From positions 55,320 to 119,319 of the forward strand of contig JBGTSB010000003.1 in the NCBI GenBank assembly GCA_041940525.1: a stretch of 64,000 nucleotides of DNA, given 5' to 3'. Numbering within the stretch: the first letter of the stretch is position 1; each line of letters opens with the position of its first letter. The stretch is from JAKAXS01 sp041940525 (GTDB taxonomy: Bacteria; Pseudomonadota; Alphaproteobacteria; Rhizobiales; Hyphomicrobiaceae). A model generated the notes under the pieces. That model had not been told where the DNA came from and searched no databases. It saw only the letters and a list, made by a program, of their open reading frames with translations. The translations under genes and the position numbers were made by a program. Positions 35,251 to 43,492 of the stretch are shown in pieces.

Positions 35251-36257
35251 GATTTACCGCTTGCGGCCGCACGCTGCTTGGCCCGGCGCTCCGCCGCCGC
35301 CTTGGCGCGCTTTTCCTTGCGCGCCTTGATCCGTTTCTTCGCCAGCGCACTTTTTACACGCGACTTACAGCCATAAGCAGGAACGGTCTCGCGAATGCTC
35401 ACCACGTCTTTAGGGTTGTCAGCGACTGGCAGCTTGTCGAGCGTCGGCGCGTTGAAAAGCGTCTTCCACTCGTAATTCACAAATCCATACTCAAGCAGAA
35501 GGGCCGCCCGCCGGTTGCGGTCGCGCGCTGTCGGCAAGCCGAGTACGACAGCCATGAGCCGCCGCCCATCCCGCGTCGCGCTGGCCACGACATTGAAACC
35601 GCTGTCGCAGATAAACCCGGTCTTCATGCCGTCCGCGCCTTCAAACGTACGGAGCAACCGGTTGTGCGAGCCGAGCCGGATCTTGCCCAGCCGCATCATG
35701 GGCGACTTCCACATCTCTGCGTATTCCGGATACTCTTCCACGACCGCACGCGTCAGCTTTGCCAGGTCACGCGCCGTTGTCACCTGTTCGTCGGCCGGCA
35801 AGCCGTTAGGATTGACGAAATTCGTCCGCGTCATGCCCAGCCGCTTGGCCGTCGCGTTCATCTTGCGCACGAACGCCTCTTCGGTGCCGCCGACGGCTTC
35901 AGCCAGCATCACCGCGACATCATTCGCCGACTTGATGATGAGCGCCTTCAGCCCGGTCTCGACGCTCAACTCGGCGCCGATCGGAAGGCCGATCTTGCTC
36001 GGCTGTTGCTTGTGAGCCTTTTCACTGCAGATGATCTTGTCATCCAGCCTCAAGTCCCCGGCCTTGATGGCCTCGAACACCAGATACGCCGTCATCATCT
36101 TGGTGACGGACGCCGGATGCCACTGATTGTCGATGTCCTCGGCGTAGAGAACCTTGCCGTCCTCGACATCGAAAAGCAGGGTCGGCGTAGCCAAAGCGGA
36201 CCCCGCAAGGCTAACGGTAAAAACAAGCCCAGCTATCGCAGCCAGCCAATCGCGCAT
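35244..36257 (-). CDS. D-alanyl-D-alanine carboxypeptidase (DacA/PBP5-like)
   Basis: 337 residues. Signal peptide 1-23 (ALA-TP). The serine-peptidase S11 triad is complete: Ser50-x-x-Lys53 (SVTK), Ser110-Ala-Asn112 and Lys212-Thr-Gly214. It trims the terminal D-Ala from peptidoglycan stem peptides in the periplasm. The C-terminal PBP5 stalk and amphipathic anchor seem to be missing. Instead the last 45 residues are very Lys/Arg/Ala-rich and might bind the acidic envelope surface. It is monocistronic by position. Confidence 0.92.
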   Translation of the reverse strand: MRDWLAAIAGLVFTVSLAGSALATPTLLFDVEDGKVLYAEDIDNQWHPASVTKMMTAYLVFEAIKAGDLRLDDKIICSEKAHKQQPSKIGLPIGAELSVETGLKALIIKSANDVAVMLAEAVGGTEEAFVRKMNATAKRLGMTRTNFVNPNGLPADEQVTTARDLAKLTRAVVEEYPEYAEMWKSPMMRLGKIRLGSHNRLLRTFEGADGMKTGFICDSGFNVVASATRDGRRLMAVVLGLPTARDRNRRAALLLEYGFVNYEWKTLFNAPTLDKLPVADNPKDVVSIRETVPAYGCKSRVKSALAKKRIKARKEKRAKAAAERRAKQRAAASGKSP

Positions 36258-36460
36258 GATGCCCCCTTAACGCGGCAGCGCATTGCTTGGCTGCCATTTG
36301 CACATCGTGTGGGAAACGGACTTATCATAGCCCGGAATTTGGCGGCAATCCGCAAGCGCGGCCATTTCCCCCAACAGTGTGTGAGATTGGCCGCAAACCC
36401 GGCTGATGGGCCTAGAAACTGGCGCGCTGTGGCCTCTTGTCAGCGGCTTATTTTGCTGCG

Positions 36461-36488
36461 TTGACGCGGAAGGGTTGCTGAGTATAGT
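36461..36488 (+). promoter_or_regulatory. Promoter of tRNA-Leu
   Basis: TTGACG (36461-36466), a 16-base spacer and TATAGT (36483-36488), five of six matches in each box. The tRNA begins 22 bases further on. Confidence 0.65.
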
Positions 36489-36509
36489 GCCGCCTTCTCG
36501 CATGAGAAT

Positions 36510-36596
36510 GCCTCTGTGGCGGAATTGGTAGACGCGGCAGACTCAAAATCTGTTGTCAGCAATGACGTGCCCGTTCGACTCGGGCCAGAGGCACCA
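36510..36596 (+). tRNA. tRNA-Leu (CAA)
   Basis: 87 bases with encoded CCA. The acceptor GCCTCTG pairs with CAGAGGC. The anticodon stem GCAGA/TCTGT (one G-T pair) encloses loop CTCAAAA, anticodon CAA (reads TTG). A long variable arm and T loop GTTCGACTC fit class II tRNA-Leu. A T-run (TTTTTT) follows the CCA directly and probably ends transcription. Confidence 0.95.
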
Positions 36597-36725
36597 TTTT
36601 TTCGCTCGCGCCAGATATCGCTTCGCTCATTGGCTCCGCAGGGGCGGGCTGTTCGCCCGGCGTCGCAGTCGCGTCGCGTAACAAGCTCAATTTTTCTCCT
36701 GGCACCATCAGCGCCCGTACAAATG

Positions 36726-36754
36726 AAGAGCCGCCCCGGCTTAGGGCGGCTCTT
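36726..36754. terminator. Strong 11-bp hairpin terminator
   Basis: AAGAGCCGCCC (36726-36736), 7-base loop, GGGCGGCTCTT (36744-36754). It lies just past the stop of the chemoreceptor gene and before the convergent tRNA-Leu; the minus-strand side continues TTCATTTGT. Confidence 0.75.
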
Positions 36755-36774
36755 GTTGGTTCTCGTCCTGCCAC

Positions 36775-38784
36775 CTAAGCGGCGCGCACGCCATTCAGGA
36801 ACTCCGCCACCTTGGCGCGTAGCTGATCCGCCTGACCGTTTAGGATCTCGGCAACCTTCGTGACGTTGCCAGCCGCCTTGCCGGTCTCTGCTGCATTCGT
36901 TGAAACATCAACGATGTTTGATGTCACCTCGGTCGCGCCCTTCGACGCTTCGTTGACGCTGCGGGCGATCTCGTCGGTCGCAGAGGCCTGCTCCTCGATC
37001 GCCGTTGCGATGCTCGTGGCAATCTGGCTCATCGTGTCGATGGTCGACCCGATGGACCGCATCGCATTCGCAGACGTGTGCGTTTCGGACTGGATGGCCG
37101 AGATGTGCTCGGTGATCTCTCCCGTCGCCTTGCCTGTCTGCTCGGCTAGCTTCTTCACTTCCGCGGCAACAACCGCGAAGCCCCGGCCAGCTTCGCCGGC
37201 GCGCGCCGCTTCGATCGTGGCGTTGAGCGCCAGCAAGTTCGTTTGCTGGGCGATTTCCGAGATCAAGTTGACAACCTCACCAACACGATCGGCTGCGGTC
37301 TCTAGCCCCTGGAACTGCTTGCTTGTGTTTTCGGCCTCGCCGACCGCCTGGGAGCTGATGTTCAAGGATTGCTGCACCTGATTGCGGATTTCAGCGATCG
37401 AGGCCGTGAGTTCCTCTGCCGCGGTTGCAACCGTCTGGACGTTGACCGAAGCCTCTTCGGCGGCAGCTGCCACAGCCGTGGCACGTTCATTCGTGCCATC
37501 AGCCGTACGCGACATCGACGAGGCCATGGACTCCATCTCCTGCGAAGAAGACGCCACGGTCGCGAGAACTTCGGAGACCTGCTTATCGAACTCCTCGGTC
37601 ATCTCACGCAGCCGTTGTGCACGCTCTTCACGCTTCTTCTGTTGGATTGCCTGCTCTTCCAGCGAATCCACCTGCAGCATGCTGTCTTTGAAGACTTCTA
37701 CTGCTTCGGCCATCTTGCCGATCTCGTCCTTGTGCTCCTGGCACGGCACCACCGTTGATTTGTCGCCCGAAGCCAGCTTCGACATGGCTGACGTGATCGA
37801 AGCAATTGGCCGTGAGATGCCGGTGCCGATGAAGTATGCGGCTGCGATGCCGAACACGAGGCCAACAGTAAGTAGCGAGAGAGAGACAATCTCGGCCAGA
37901 ATCATGCTCGCCGTTGCCGTTGGGCCGACCACATCCTGCTCTGCCTTGATGTCGTACTTCAGCTTTTCCACATCGGCCGATACCTTGGGACCGATCGCGT
38001 CCAGTGTGCCGGTGATGAGCGCATTGCGCTTGTTGATCGCTTCAAAGGCTTTTGTCAGCGTCGCGACATAGTCCTTATGTTGGCTGATCACTTTTTTAGC
38101 GAGGTTACGCCGAGACAGATCCTGGAGATTGTACAGAAGCTTGTTTTCATGAGAGGTCATCGACTCAGCCGCTTGCAGCGCATTCTTGTAGTCGGCCTCC
38201 TTGTTTGAGATTAAGAACTTCGAGGCGCTGAGCCGCATCAAGAGTAGGTCGCGCATCACCAACCCGGCCTCGTAAGCGGCCGTAGTATTGCTGTTCTTGG
38301 CAGCACCATCCATGATGTCAGAGAGTTCCTGCGCCATTTCAGGACCGATCTTATCCAGCGTTCCCCGAACCAGAGTGTCACGTTCTTTCTGCAGCTTAGT
38401 CACCTCGGCAAAAGCGCTGATGTAGCGGCGAATGTCTTGGCTGGCCGTTGCGGAGATCTCCTTCTTCGCCGGAGTCTCCATCATGGCGTCGAGCGTTTCG
38501 TTGAGCTCCAGCGTTTTCTTGGCGTACTTGTCGACAGACGCGATGGCTTTGTCCGTAGCGTCCAGCCTGAACTTCTTGGCTTCGATTTGCGTCTCAAGCA
38601 GGTATGCCTGCACACGGCCCGCTTCGACACTCTGTTTGGCAATCTCTTGGTAGCGTTCGAAATGATTGCTGCCCGAGTACAAGGCGTATGCCCCGACACC
38701 GCCAACGATCAGAAGCAGCGTCAACACGACGCCAAAACCACCAAAAACCTTGGTTGCGATTGGTATGTTCTTCAAAAAGCCCAT
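36775..38784 (-). CDS. Methyl-accepting chemotaxis protein
   Basis: 669 residues. Membrane segment 1 is at about 10-35. A long, all-helical periplasmic sensor of about 260 residues resembles the helical bimodular (HBM) type. Membrane segment 2 is at about 300-325, HAMP at about 327-380, and a cytoplasmic signalling hairpin carries the conserved tip (EIAQQTNLLALNATIEAARAGEAGRGFAVVAAEV). It senses a ligand in the periplasm and signals to CheA-CheW; HBM receptors often bind carboxylic acids. No C-terminal CheR pentapeptide. No che genes are near. The start at 38784 has GGGA upstream. The upstream gap is notably AT-rich. Confidence 0.93.
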   Translation of the reverse strand: MGFLKNIPIATKVFGGFGVVLTLLLIVGGVGAYALYSGSNHFERYQEIAKQSVEAGRVQAYLLETQIEAKKFRLDATDKAIASVDKYAKKTLELNETLDAMMETPAKKEISATASQDIRRYISAFAEVTKLQKERDTLVRGTLDKIGPEMAQELSDIMDGAAKNSNTTAAYEAGLVMRDLLLMRLSASKFLISNKEADYKNALQAAESMTSHENKLLYNLQDLSRRNLAKKVISQHKDYVATLTKAFEAINKRNALITGTLDAIGPKVSADVEKLKYDIKAEQDVVGPTATASMILAEIVSLSLLTVGLVFGIAAAYFIGTGISRPIASITSAMSKLASGDKSTVVPCQEHKDEIGKMAEAVEVFKDSMLQVDSLEEQAIQQKKREERAQRLREMTEEFDKQVSEVLATVASSSQEMESMASSMSRTADGTNERATAVAAAAEEASVNVQTVATAAEELTASIAEIRNQVQQSLNISSQAVGEAENTSKQFQGLETAADRVGEVVNLISEIAQQTNLLALNATIEAARAGEAGRGFAVVAAEVKKLAEQTGKATGEITEHISAIQSETHTSANAMRSIGSTIDTMSQIATSIATAIEEQASATDEIARSVNEASKGATEVTSNIVDVSTNAAETGKAAGNVTKVAEILNGQADQLRAKVAEFLNGVRAA

Positions 38785-38943
38785 GGTAAATCCCACGCTA
38801 AAAACGCGTCTCCTATCTGGTAAATTCAATTAAAGGATTACCACGAACTAGGTTAATAAAAGCCAATGAGTCATTGATTTCAAAAGAAAATATAGAATAA
38901 GTAAGATTATCAACAACTTGCGACAATGTGCAAAATAACCGTC
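38785..38943. other. AT-rich divergent gap
   Basis: 159 bases, much richer in A and T than the rest of the window, between the chemoreceptor and the AIG2-type gene. It must hold two promoters. I see no perfect -35/-10 pair. Confidence 0.4.
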
Positions 38944-39495
38944 ATGAAACTACAAAATCACCATCGCGATAGATTCGATTATTTCGCCTATGGCTCAAAC
39001 ATGCTCCCGCAGTGGCTAGCGAATCGCTGCCCTAGCAGCGAAGTAACGGGTCCAGCCTGTATCGAGGGCTATCAACTGACGTTCTCCAAACCGAGCGTCG
39101 ATGGCTCAGGCAAGGCGACCCTTGAGGCCCGCCAAGGTGGATTAGTTCACGGCGTGCTTTACACAATTGCCATGAAGGATAGGGACAGCCTTGATCGTGC
39201 CGAGGGCGGTTACGACAGGCGGGACGACATCGCCGTACTAACGCCAGCAGGCAGGCGAATTTCGGTCTCGACCTACTTCGCTCAAAAGCGCGATCCAGCA
39301 CTCGTGCCATACGACTGGTATGTCGGCCTGATACAAGCTGGTGCTATGCAACATGACTTGCCCGAAGCGTACCGTTCGAAGCTGGATCGGGTGGGCAGCC
39401 TAGCGGACCTAGGCCGCACAAAAAGCGCGCGGCTAACAGCAATACAGGCGCTGATGGATGCCGGCTTTTCTGATATCGCCGGACGGTGCCGCTAG
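38944..39495 (+). CDS. Gamma-glutamylcyclotransferase, AIG2/GGCT-like
   Basis: 183 residues. The GGCT fold signature YFAYGSNM is at about 13-20 and the catalytic Glu87 is in LDRAEGGY. The middle (LVHGVLYTIAMKDRDSLDRAE) is typical. It differs in family from the ChaC at 24.3 kb; it may act on gamma-glutamyl amines or amino acids. The start is uncertain: the ATG at 38944 lacks a clear binding site, and the frame opens at 38926. The stop TAG shares CTAG with the convergent VOC gene. Confidence 0.85.
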   Translation: MKLQNHHRDRFDYFAYGSNMLPQWLANRCPSSEVTGPACIEGYQLTFSKPSVDGSGKATLEARQGGLVHGVLYTIAMKDRDSLDRAEGGYDRRDDIAVLTPAGRRISVSTYFAQKRDPALVPYDWYVGLIQAGAMQHDLPEAYRSKLDRVGSLADLGRTKSARLTAIQALMDAGFSDIAGRCR

Positions 39496-39845
39496 CCGGA
39501 CTTGCGCCATACGGCAAGCTCGTAGCCATCCGGATCGCGAAAGTGAAACCGCTGCCCGCCGGGAAAGTCGAAGATGGGTTTGACGATCGTGCCGCCCGCG
39601 GCCTTCACTTTGCCGATCAGCGCTTCAAGATCATCGCCATAGAGAATGACAAGCGGGCCGCCGGATGAAGGCGCAGACAGCGTCGTGAAGCCGCCCGTCA
39701 GACGTCCATCATTGAACTCGCAATAGTTTGGGCCGTAATCGGTGAAGGTCCAGCCAAACGCCGAACCGTAGAACGCCTTTGACCGCGCGATGTCGGAGAC
39801 ACCGAATTCCACGTAGTCAATCTGGCGGTCGTTTGGGCTGCTCAT
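39492..39845 (-). CDS. VOC-family (glyoxalase-fold) protein
   Basis: 117 residues. A single VOC domain of paired beta-alpha-beta modules: DYVEFGVSDIARSKAFYGSAFGWTF, CEFNDGRLTGGF, GGTIVKPIFDFPGGQRFHFRDPDGYELAVW. It resembles bleomycin-resistance/glyoxalase-I-like proteins. Metal ligands are partly visible (Glu in VEFGV, Glu in YELAV). The substrate is unknown. ATG at 39845 has GGAG seven bases upstream, preferred to TTG at 39851. Four-base tail overlap with the preceding gene. Confidence 0.85.
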   Translation of the reverse strand: MSSPNDRQIDYVEFGVSDIARSKAFYGSAFGWTFTDYGPNYCEFNDGRLTGGFTTLSAPSSGGPLVILYGDDLEALIGKVKAAGGTIVKPIFDFPGGQRFHFRDPDGYELAVWRKSG

Positions 39846-39873
39846 CGTCAAGCTCCGCTCAAACCCGCATTAC

Positions 39874-40224
39874 TTACTTCCAAGTGAACGTCGTACGCCC
39901 GCTGCCGTGGACATGCTCCACGACCTGGATGCGTTCTCCAACGGTTGGAGCATCCTTCTTCATGACCAGGACGTGCGCCTCACGGCCATCGTCCAGCTTC
40001 ACGTCAACGGCGAGTCCGTTCATCACACCTTGGTTGTTTGTACCGTTGTAAGGCCCGACCTTTTCGATCACGCCCGCAACGGTCCGGTTTTCGACCGAGG
40101 CATCAAGACCCGTCAGATACAACACCGCGCCAATCGCTACGGCGAGCCCCAGACCCGCGCCTGCGATCTTGACCTTCCGCATGAAAAGAACGCGATCGAG
40201 CTGCTTCTTCGTTTCTGAGCGCAT
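39874..40224 (-). CDS. Hypothetical membrane-anchored protein
   Basis: 116 residues. A basic N-terminus (about 1-18), one membrane segment (about 19-40), then a soluble, probably periplasmic beta-rich domain (GVIEKVGPYNGTNNQGVMNGLAVDVKLDDGREAHVLV). The tail pattern resembles a small OB/SH3 barrel. GGAG lies nine bases before the ATG. Family not recognised. It is on the same strand as, and 36 bases after, the YgjP gene; it could be part of that operon. Confidence 0.65.
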   Translation of the reverse strand: MRSETKKQLDRVLFMRKVKIAGAGLGLAVAIGAVLYLTGLDASVENRTVAGVIEKVGPYNGTNNQGVMNGLAVDVKLDDGREAHVLVMKKDAPTVGERIQVVEHVHGSGRTTFTWK

Positions 40225-40260
40225 GGCGGTGTTCTCCGCTTTCGGTCGGCCCGCTGTGCT

Positions 40261-41016
40261 TCAGTCGCCTTTGATGGCTGGGCCGTACCGGTGAAGATCC
40301 ATCCCGTAGATCTGAAGCCACTTCCGTGCCTCATCCATGTCAGGCATGGTTTTGCGCACGAGTGCCCAGAACTTCGGGCCGTGGTTCATCTGGGAGAGAT
40401 GAGCCACTTCATGAGCGGCCACATAATCCAGAACATGGCGCGGTGCAAGGATCAGGCGCCAGGAGAACGATAGAGCCCCGGTGCTGGAGCATGAACCCCA
40501 GCGGCTGGACTGGTCCCGAACGCTGATGCGGGTACACCTCACACCCAGGCGCTGCGCATGCCAGCGAACACGCGCGTCCAAGTCCTTTCGCGCTTCGGCC
40601 GTCAGCCAGTCTGTCAGCCTGCGCGGCGCATGCTCCGGATCGCCCGTTACGTGCAACATGGAAAACGGCGTGCCTTCCAAGCGTTCCACCACGCCCCGGC
40701 CCCGGCTGCGGCCAGCAAACGCAATGCGGTGAGTTTCACCGCGCAGCGGCATGAAGGCGCCGTCACGAAATGGCACCGGTGCGGGAAGCTTGTCCAGGCG
40801 GTCGCGAACCCATTGCAGATTTCGGTGCAGGAATTGTCCGGCTTCATCGAGATCGCATTGCGTCGGCAGCGTCACGATCACGGCGCGCCGCGTTCGGCTG
40901 ACACGCAATGTCAAGCGCCGGGCGCCAGGGTGACGGCGCACTTCAACCGGCGCATTCAATGCACCAAAGGATGGGTCGGTCAAAGGTTCGGCGACACACG
41001 AAAGTTTTCGCGGCAT
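40261..41016 (-). CDS. YgjP-like metallopeptidase (DUF45, M48-related)
   Basis: 251 residues. The zincin motif HEVAHLSQMNHGPKFW carries the HExxH zinc site with a third ligand His in NHGPKFW. RWGSCSSTGALSFSWRLILAP precedes it, as in the YgjP family. The start at 41016 has GAGG six bases upstream; the 73 codons of frame above it look non-coding. It is a cytoplasmic predicted metal-dependent hydrolase with no known substrate. Confidence 0.88.
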   Translation of the reverse strand: MPRKLSCVAEPLTDPSFGALNAPVEVRRHPGARRLTLRVSRTRRAVIVTLPTQCDLDEAGQFLHRNLQWVRDRLDKLPAPVPFRDGAFMPLRGETHRIAFAGRSRGRGVVERLEGTPFSMLHVTGDPEHAPRRLTDWLTAEARKDLDARVRWHAQRLGVRCTRISVRDQSSRWGSCSSTGALSFSWRLILAPRHVLDYVAAHEVAHLSQMNHGPKFWALVRKTMPDMDEARKWLQIYGMDLHRYGPAIKGD

Positions 41017-41268
41017 CAACGTCCTCAGTTTGGCGCAACGCGCACTCAAACACGGAAAGTGCAAACCAGTCGGATAACCGTAACGCTGAAAGCGGGCGGC
41101 CAACGCCACAACGATGTTTGCTATACGCGAAGTTCTAGCAACACAGTTGGGCACGCGGCCATACCAAAAAATCAAATCTGTAGACAACCAGCCTACGACG
41201 TGTGGCCGCATGGTCCTATTGACAGTGCGAGCCAAATTTTTCAGCCGCGTGCGAGGCGCGGGCTGGAT
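41017..41268. other. Intergenic region with small inverted repeat
   Basis: 252 bases between the YgjP gene and the end of phaZ. TTGCTA (41118-41123) and TAGCAA (41136-41141) form a 6-bp inverted repeat, which may be an operator for YgjP. No coding frame with a binding site is seen. Confidence 0.35.
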
Positions 41269-42627
41269 TTATTTCCAAGCAATACGCGATTCGGATATCG
41301 CGGATGTGAACACCTGCGGTGCAAACGGATCTTGAGGAACGCGACGGCCGCTGCGCGCCGATGGAGAAGACCCCGGTATTGCTGCTGCGCTGCGTGCGCC
41401 ATCGTGCGTGCGCATGAACTGCGCGATACGCGGCAATATCTGAGACTTGAAGCGCGAGCCGTTGAAGACACCGTAGTGCCCGACACCTTCGGCCTCATAG
41501 TGAAACTTGCAGGCACTGGGCAGCCCGGTAGCGAGATCCAAAGCAGCGCGGCATTGTCCAAGCCCCGTAATATCATCCTTCTCGCCTTCAATCGTCATCA
41601 AAGGCATGCGCCGGATCTCGGACAGATCGGCCACGATGCCGCGATGCGAAAACTCACCCTTCGGCAGAAGATGACGGACGAATACGGAGTCGATCGTTTG
41701 CAAATAGAACTCAGCCGTTAGGTCCATCACCGCAAGGTATTCGTCATAGAACGTGCGATGTTTTTCGGCGTTGTCGCCATCGCCTAACACCAGGCTGTCA
41801 AACAGCGACTTGTGCGCGTTCGCATGCCTGTCCAGGTTCATGGACATGAAGCCGGTGAGTTGCAGGAAGCCGGGATAAACGCTGCGGCCCGAGCCTGGCT
41901 GCGTCCATGGCACGGACGTCACCACGTTGTGGGCGAACCAGTCCGTTCCCTTTTCGCAAGCCACGTCGTTCACTGCCGTTGGGCTGATGCGTGTATCGAC
42001 CGGTCCCCCGGCCAACACAAGGCTGCGCGGCACGTTTGGGTCGTCGTTGGCTTCCATCAGAGCTGTCGCCGCCAAAACGGGGACGGCCGGCTGGCACACC
42101 GCAAACACGTGCACGTCGCCATCGAAGTACGCCAGCATGTCCCGTATGTAGTCGATGTAGTCGTCTAGATCGAAACCACCTTTTGCGAACGGCACCATCC
42201 GTGCGTCCTGCCAGTCGGTGATATACACCTCGTGATCTGGCAAAAAGGCCTCGACGGTACCGCGCAGCAGCGTGGCGAAATGGCCCGACATGGGCGCGAC
42301 AAGCAGAACGCGCGGGTCCTGCGCACGCCGTTCATTTGGAATATCGCGCTGAAAGTGAATGAGGTCGCAGAACGGCGCCCGCCAGACAGTTTCTTCGCGA
42401 ACCGCGGCGGCTTGCCCATCGACACGCGTCGTCCTTAGCCCGAACGATGGCTTACGATAGCGCCGGGTCGTGCGTTCAAACAATTCCAAAGCCGCCGACG
42501 CGTGGCGCCCGGCCGGAGTGAACGTGAACGGGTTCCAAGGATTGTCCAGGACAGACCGGGCCGACCCGGCAGCTGCCCGTGCCGGGACCATGGCGGCATG
42601 GCCCAGCTCATACCAATGATAGAGCAC
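41269..42627 (-). CDS. phaZ: Intracellular polyhydroxyalkanoate depolymerase
   Basis: 452 residues from a GTG start with AGGG upstream; this gives the family's usual opening (LYHWYELGHAAMVP). The nucleophile elbow is CQPAVPVLAA, with Cys in place of Ser as in known intracellular PhaZ enzymes. RRMPLMTIEGEKDDITG brings the Asp and EGVGHYGVFNG the His. It mobilises stored poly-3-hydroxybutyrate. No phaCAB genes are here. The C-terminal 40 residues are variable. Confidence 0.9.
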   Translation of the reverse strand: MLYHWYELGHAAMVPARAAAGSARSVLDNPWNPFTFTPAGRHASAALELFERTTRRYRKPSFGLRTTRVDGQAAAVREETVWRAPFCDLIHFQRDIPNERRAQDPRVLLVAPMSGHFATLLRGTVEAFLPDHEVYITDWQDARMVPFAKGGFDLDDYIDYIRDMLAYFDGDVHVFAVCQPAVPVLAATALMEANDDPNVPRSLVLAGGPVDTRISPTAVNDVACEKGTDWFAHNVVTSVPWTQPGSGRSVYPGFLQLTGFMSMNLDRHANAHKSLFDSLVLGDGDNAEKHRTFYDEYLAVMDLTAEFYLQTIDSVFVRHLLPKGEFSHRGIVADLSEIRRMPLMTIEGEKDDITGLGQCRAALDLATGLPSACKFHYEAEGVGHYGVFNGSRFKSQILPRIAQFMRTHDGARSAAAIPGSSPSARSGRRVPQDPFAPQVFTSAISESRIAWK

Positions 42628-42772
42628 GATGATGTTTCCCTTAAGCCGAACGCACGAGCACCGGGTACGCATCTCGACTTTGCACCTGCGCGCATTGCGA
42701 TCTTTGGCCGCGCGCGGAGTGCTTTGACATCACCTTCGCTGATTCTCTCCGATTCGCAAAGTTGCCAAGCCG

Positions 42773-43360
42773 CTACAACAGTTTGCCTAGCTTGTCCGCC
42801 AGCTCGTCGACGGTGATCGGATAGGGAAAGTGCGCGATGTACTCGCCTTGTTCGTCCATCAGATACATGATCGACGAATGGTCGATGTTGTACGTTTGCG
42901 GATCGCTGCCTTTCACTTTTTTGTAGTACACGCGATACGCCTTGGCCGCCGCCGCGATCTCGTCCGGCGTTCCCGAAAGGCCAACCAGCTTTTCGCTGAA
43001 GCTTTGCGTGTAGGCGCCAACCTTCTCCGGAGTGTCACGCTCCGGATCAACCGTGATGAAGATCGGGACGAGATTGTCCGCCTTGCTGCCCAGCTTATCG
43101 ATGGCGCTGGCGATCACCTGCAATCCACCAGGGCAAATGTCCGGGCAAGAGGTAAAGCCAAAGAACACGAGCATTTTTTTGCCGTTGTACGTGGCCTGCG
43201 TTACGCGCTGCCCGCTCGCGTCCACTAAGCTGAACGGCCCGCCGATCAGAGCTTTGCCGGAGGTGGTTGTGCGCTGCACTGGTGCTTGCACCATAAACCA
43301 TGCGCCCACGGCTCCAAAGGCTAGTCCGATGCAGATGATCGCGATCACTCTCAAAGGCAT
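42773..43360 (-). CDS. SCO1/SenC-family copper chaperone
   Basis: 195 residues. An N-terminal membrane anchor (about 5-27) and a thioredoxin-fold domain with Cu ligands Cys72 and Cys76 (SCPDIC) and His161 (NIDHSS). It delivers copper to the Cu-A site of cytochrome c oxidase in the periplasm. The start at 43360 has GGAG eleven bases upstream. It is divergent from regB; the same three-gene link (senC with regB and regA) is known in Rhodobacter. Confidence 0.92.
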   Translation of the reverse strand: MPLRVIAIICIGLAFGAVGAWFMVQAPVQRTTTSGKALIGGPFSLVDASGQRVTQATYNGKKMLVFFGFTSCPDICPGGLQVIASAIDKLGSKADNLVPIFITVDPERDTPEKVGAYTQSFSEKLVGLSGTPDEIAAAAKAYRVYYKKVKGSDPQTYNIDHSSIMYLMDEQGEYIAHFPYPITVDELADKLGKLL

Positions 43361-43492
43361 AGTATAAATTACTCCAGACTTTTTGGCATTTCGCGTCTGT
43401 TTATTGGAACTGCGGACGCCAGGATGCAAGCGTGCTACCAATGGACCAATAGGCGCAGCACGAAGAATGCCGAAGAACATTGGCGGCTCGAC

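Noticed and set aside
40558..41721. Long + strand open frame of 387 codons
   Set aside because: It lies over the YgjP gene and the end of phaZ, both with clear catalytic motifs on the minus strand; the product is Arg/Gln/His-rich without a recognisable fold.
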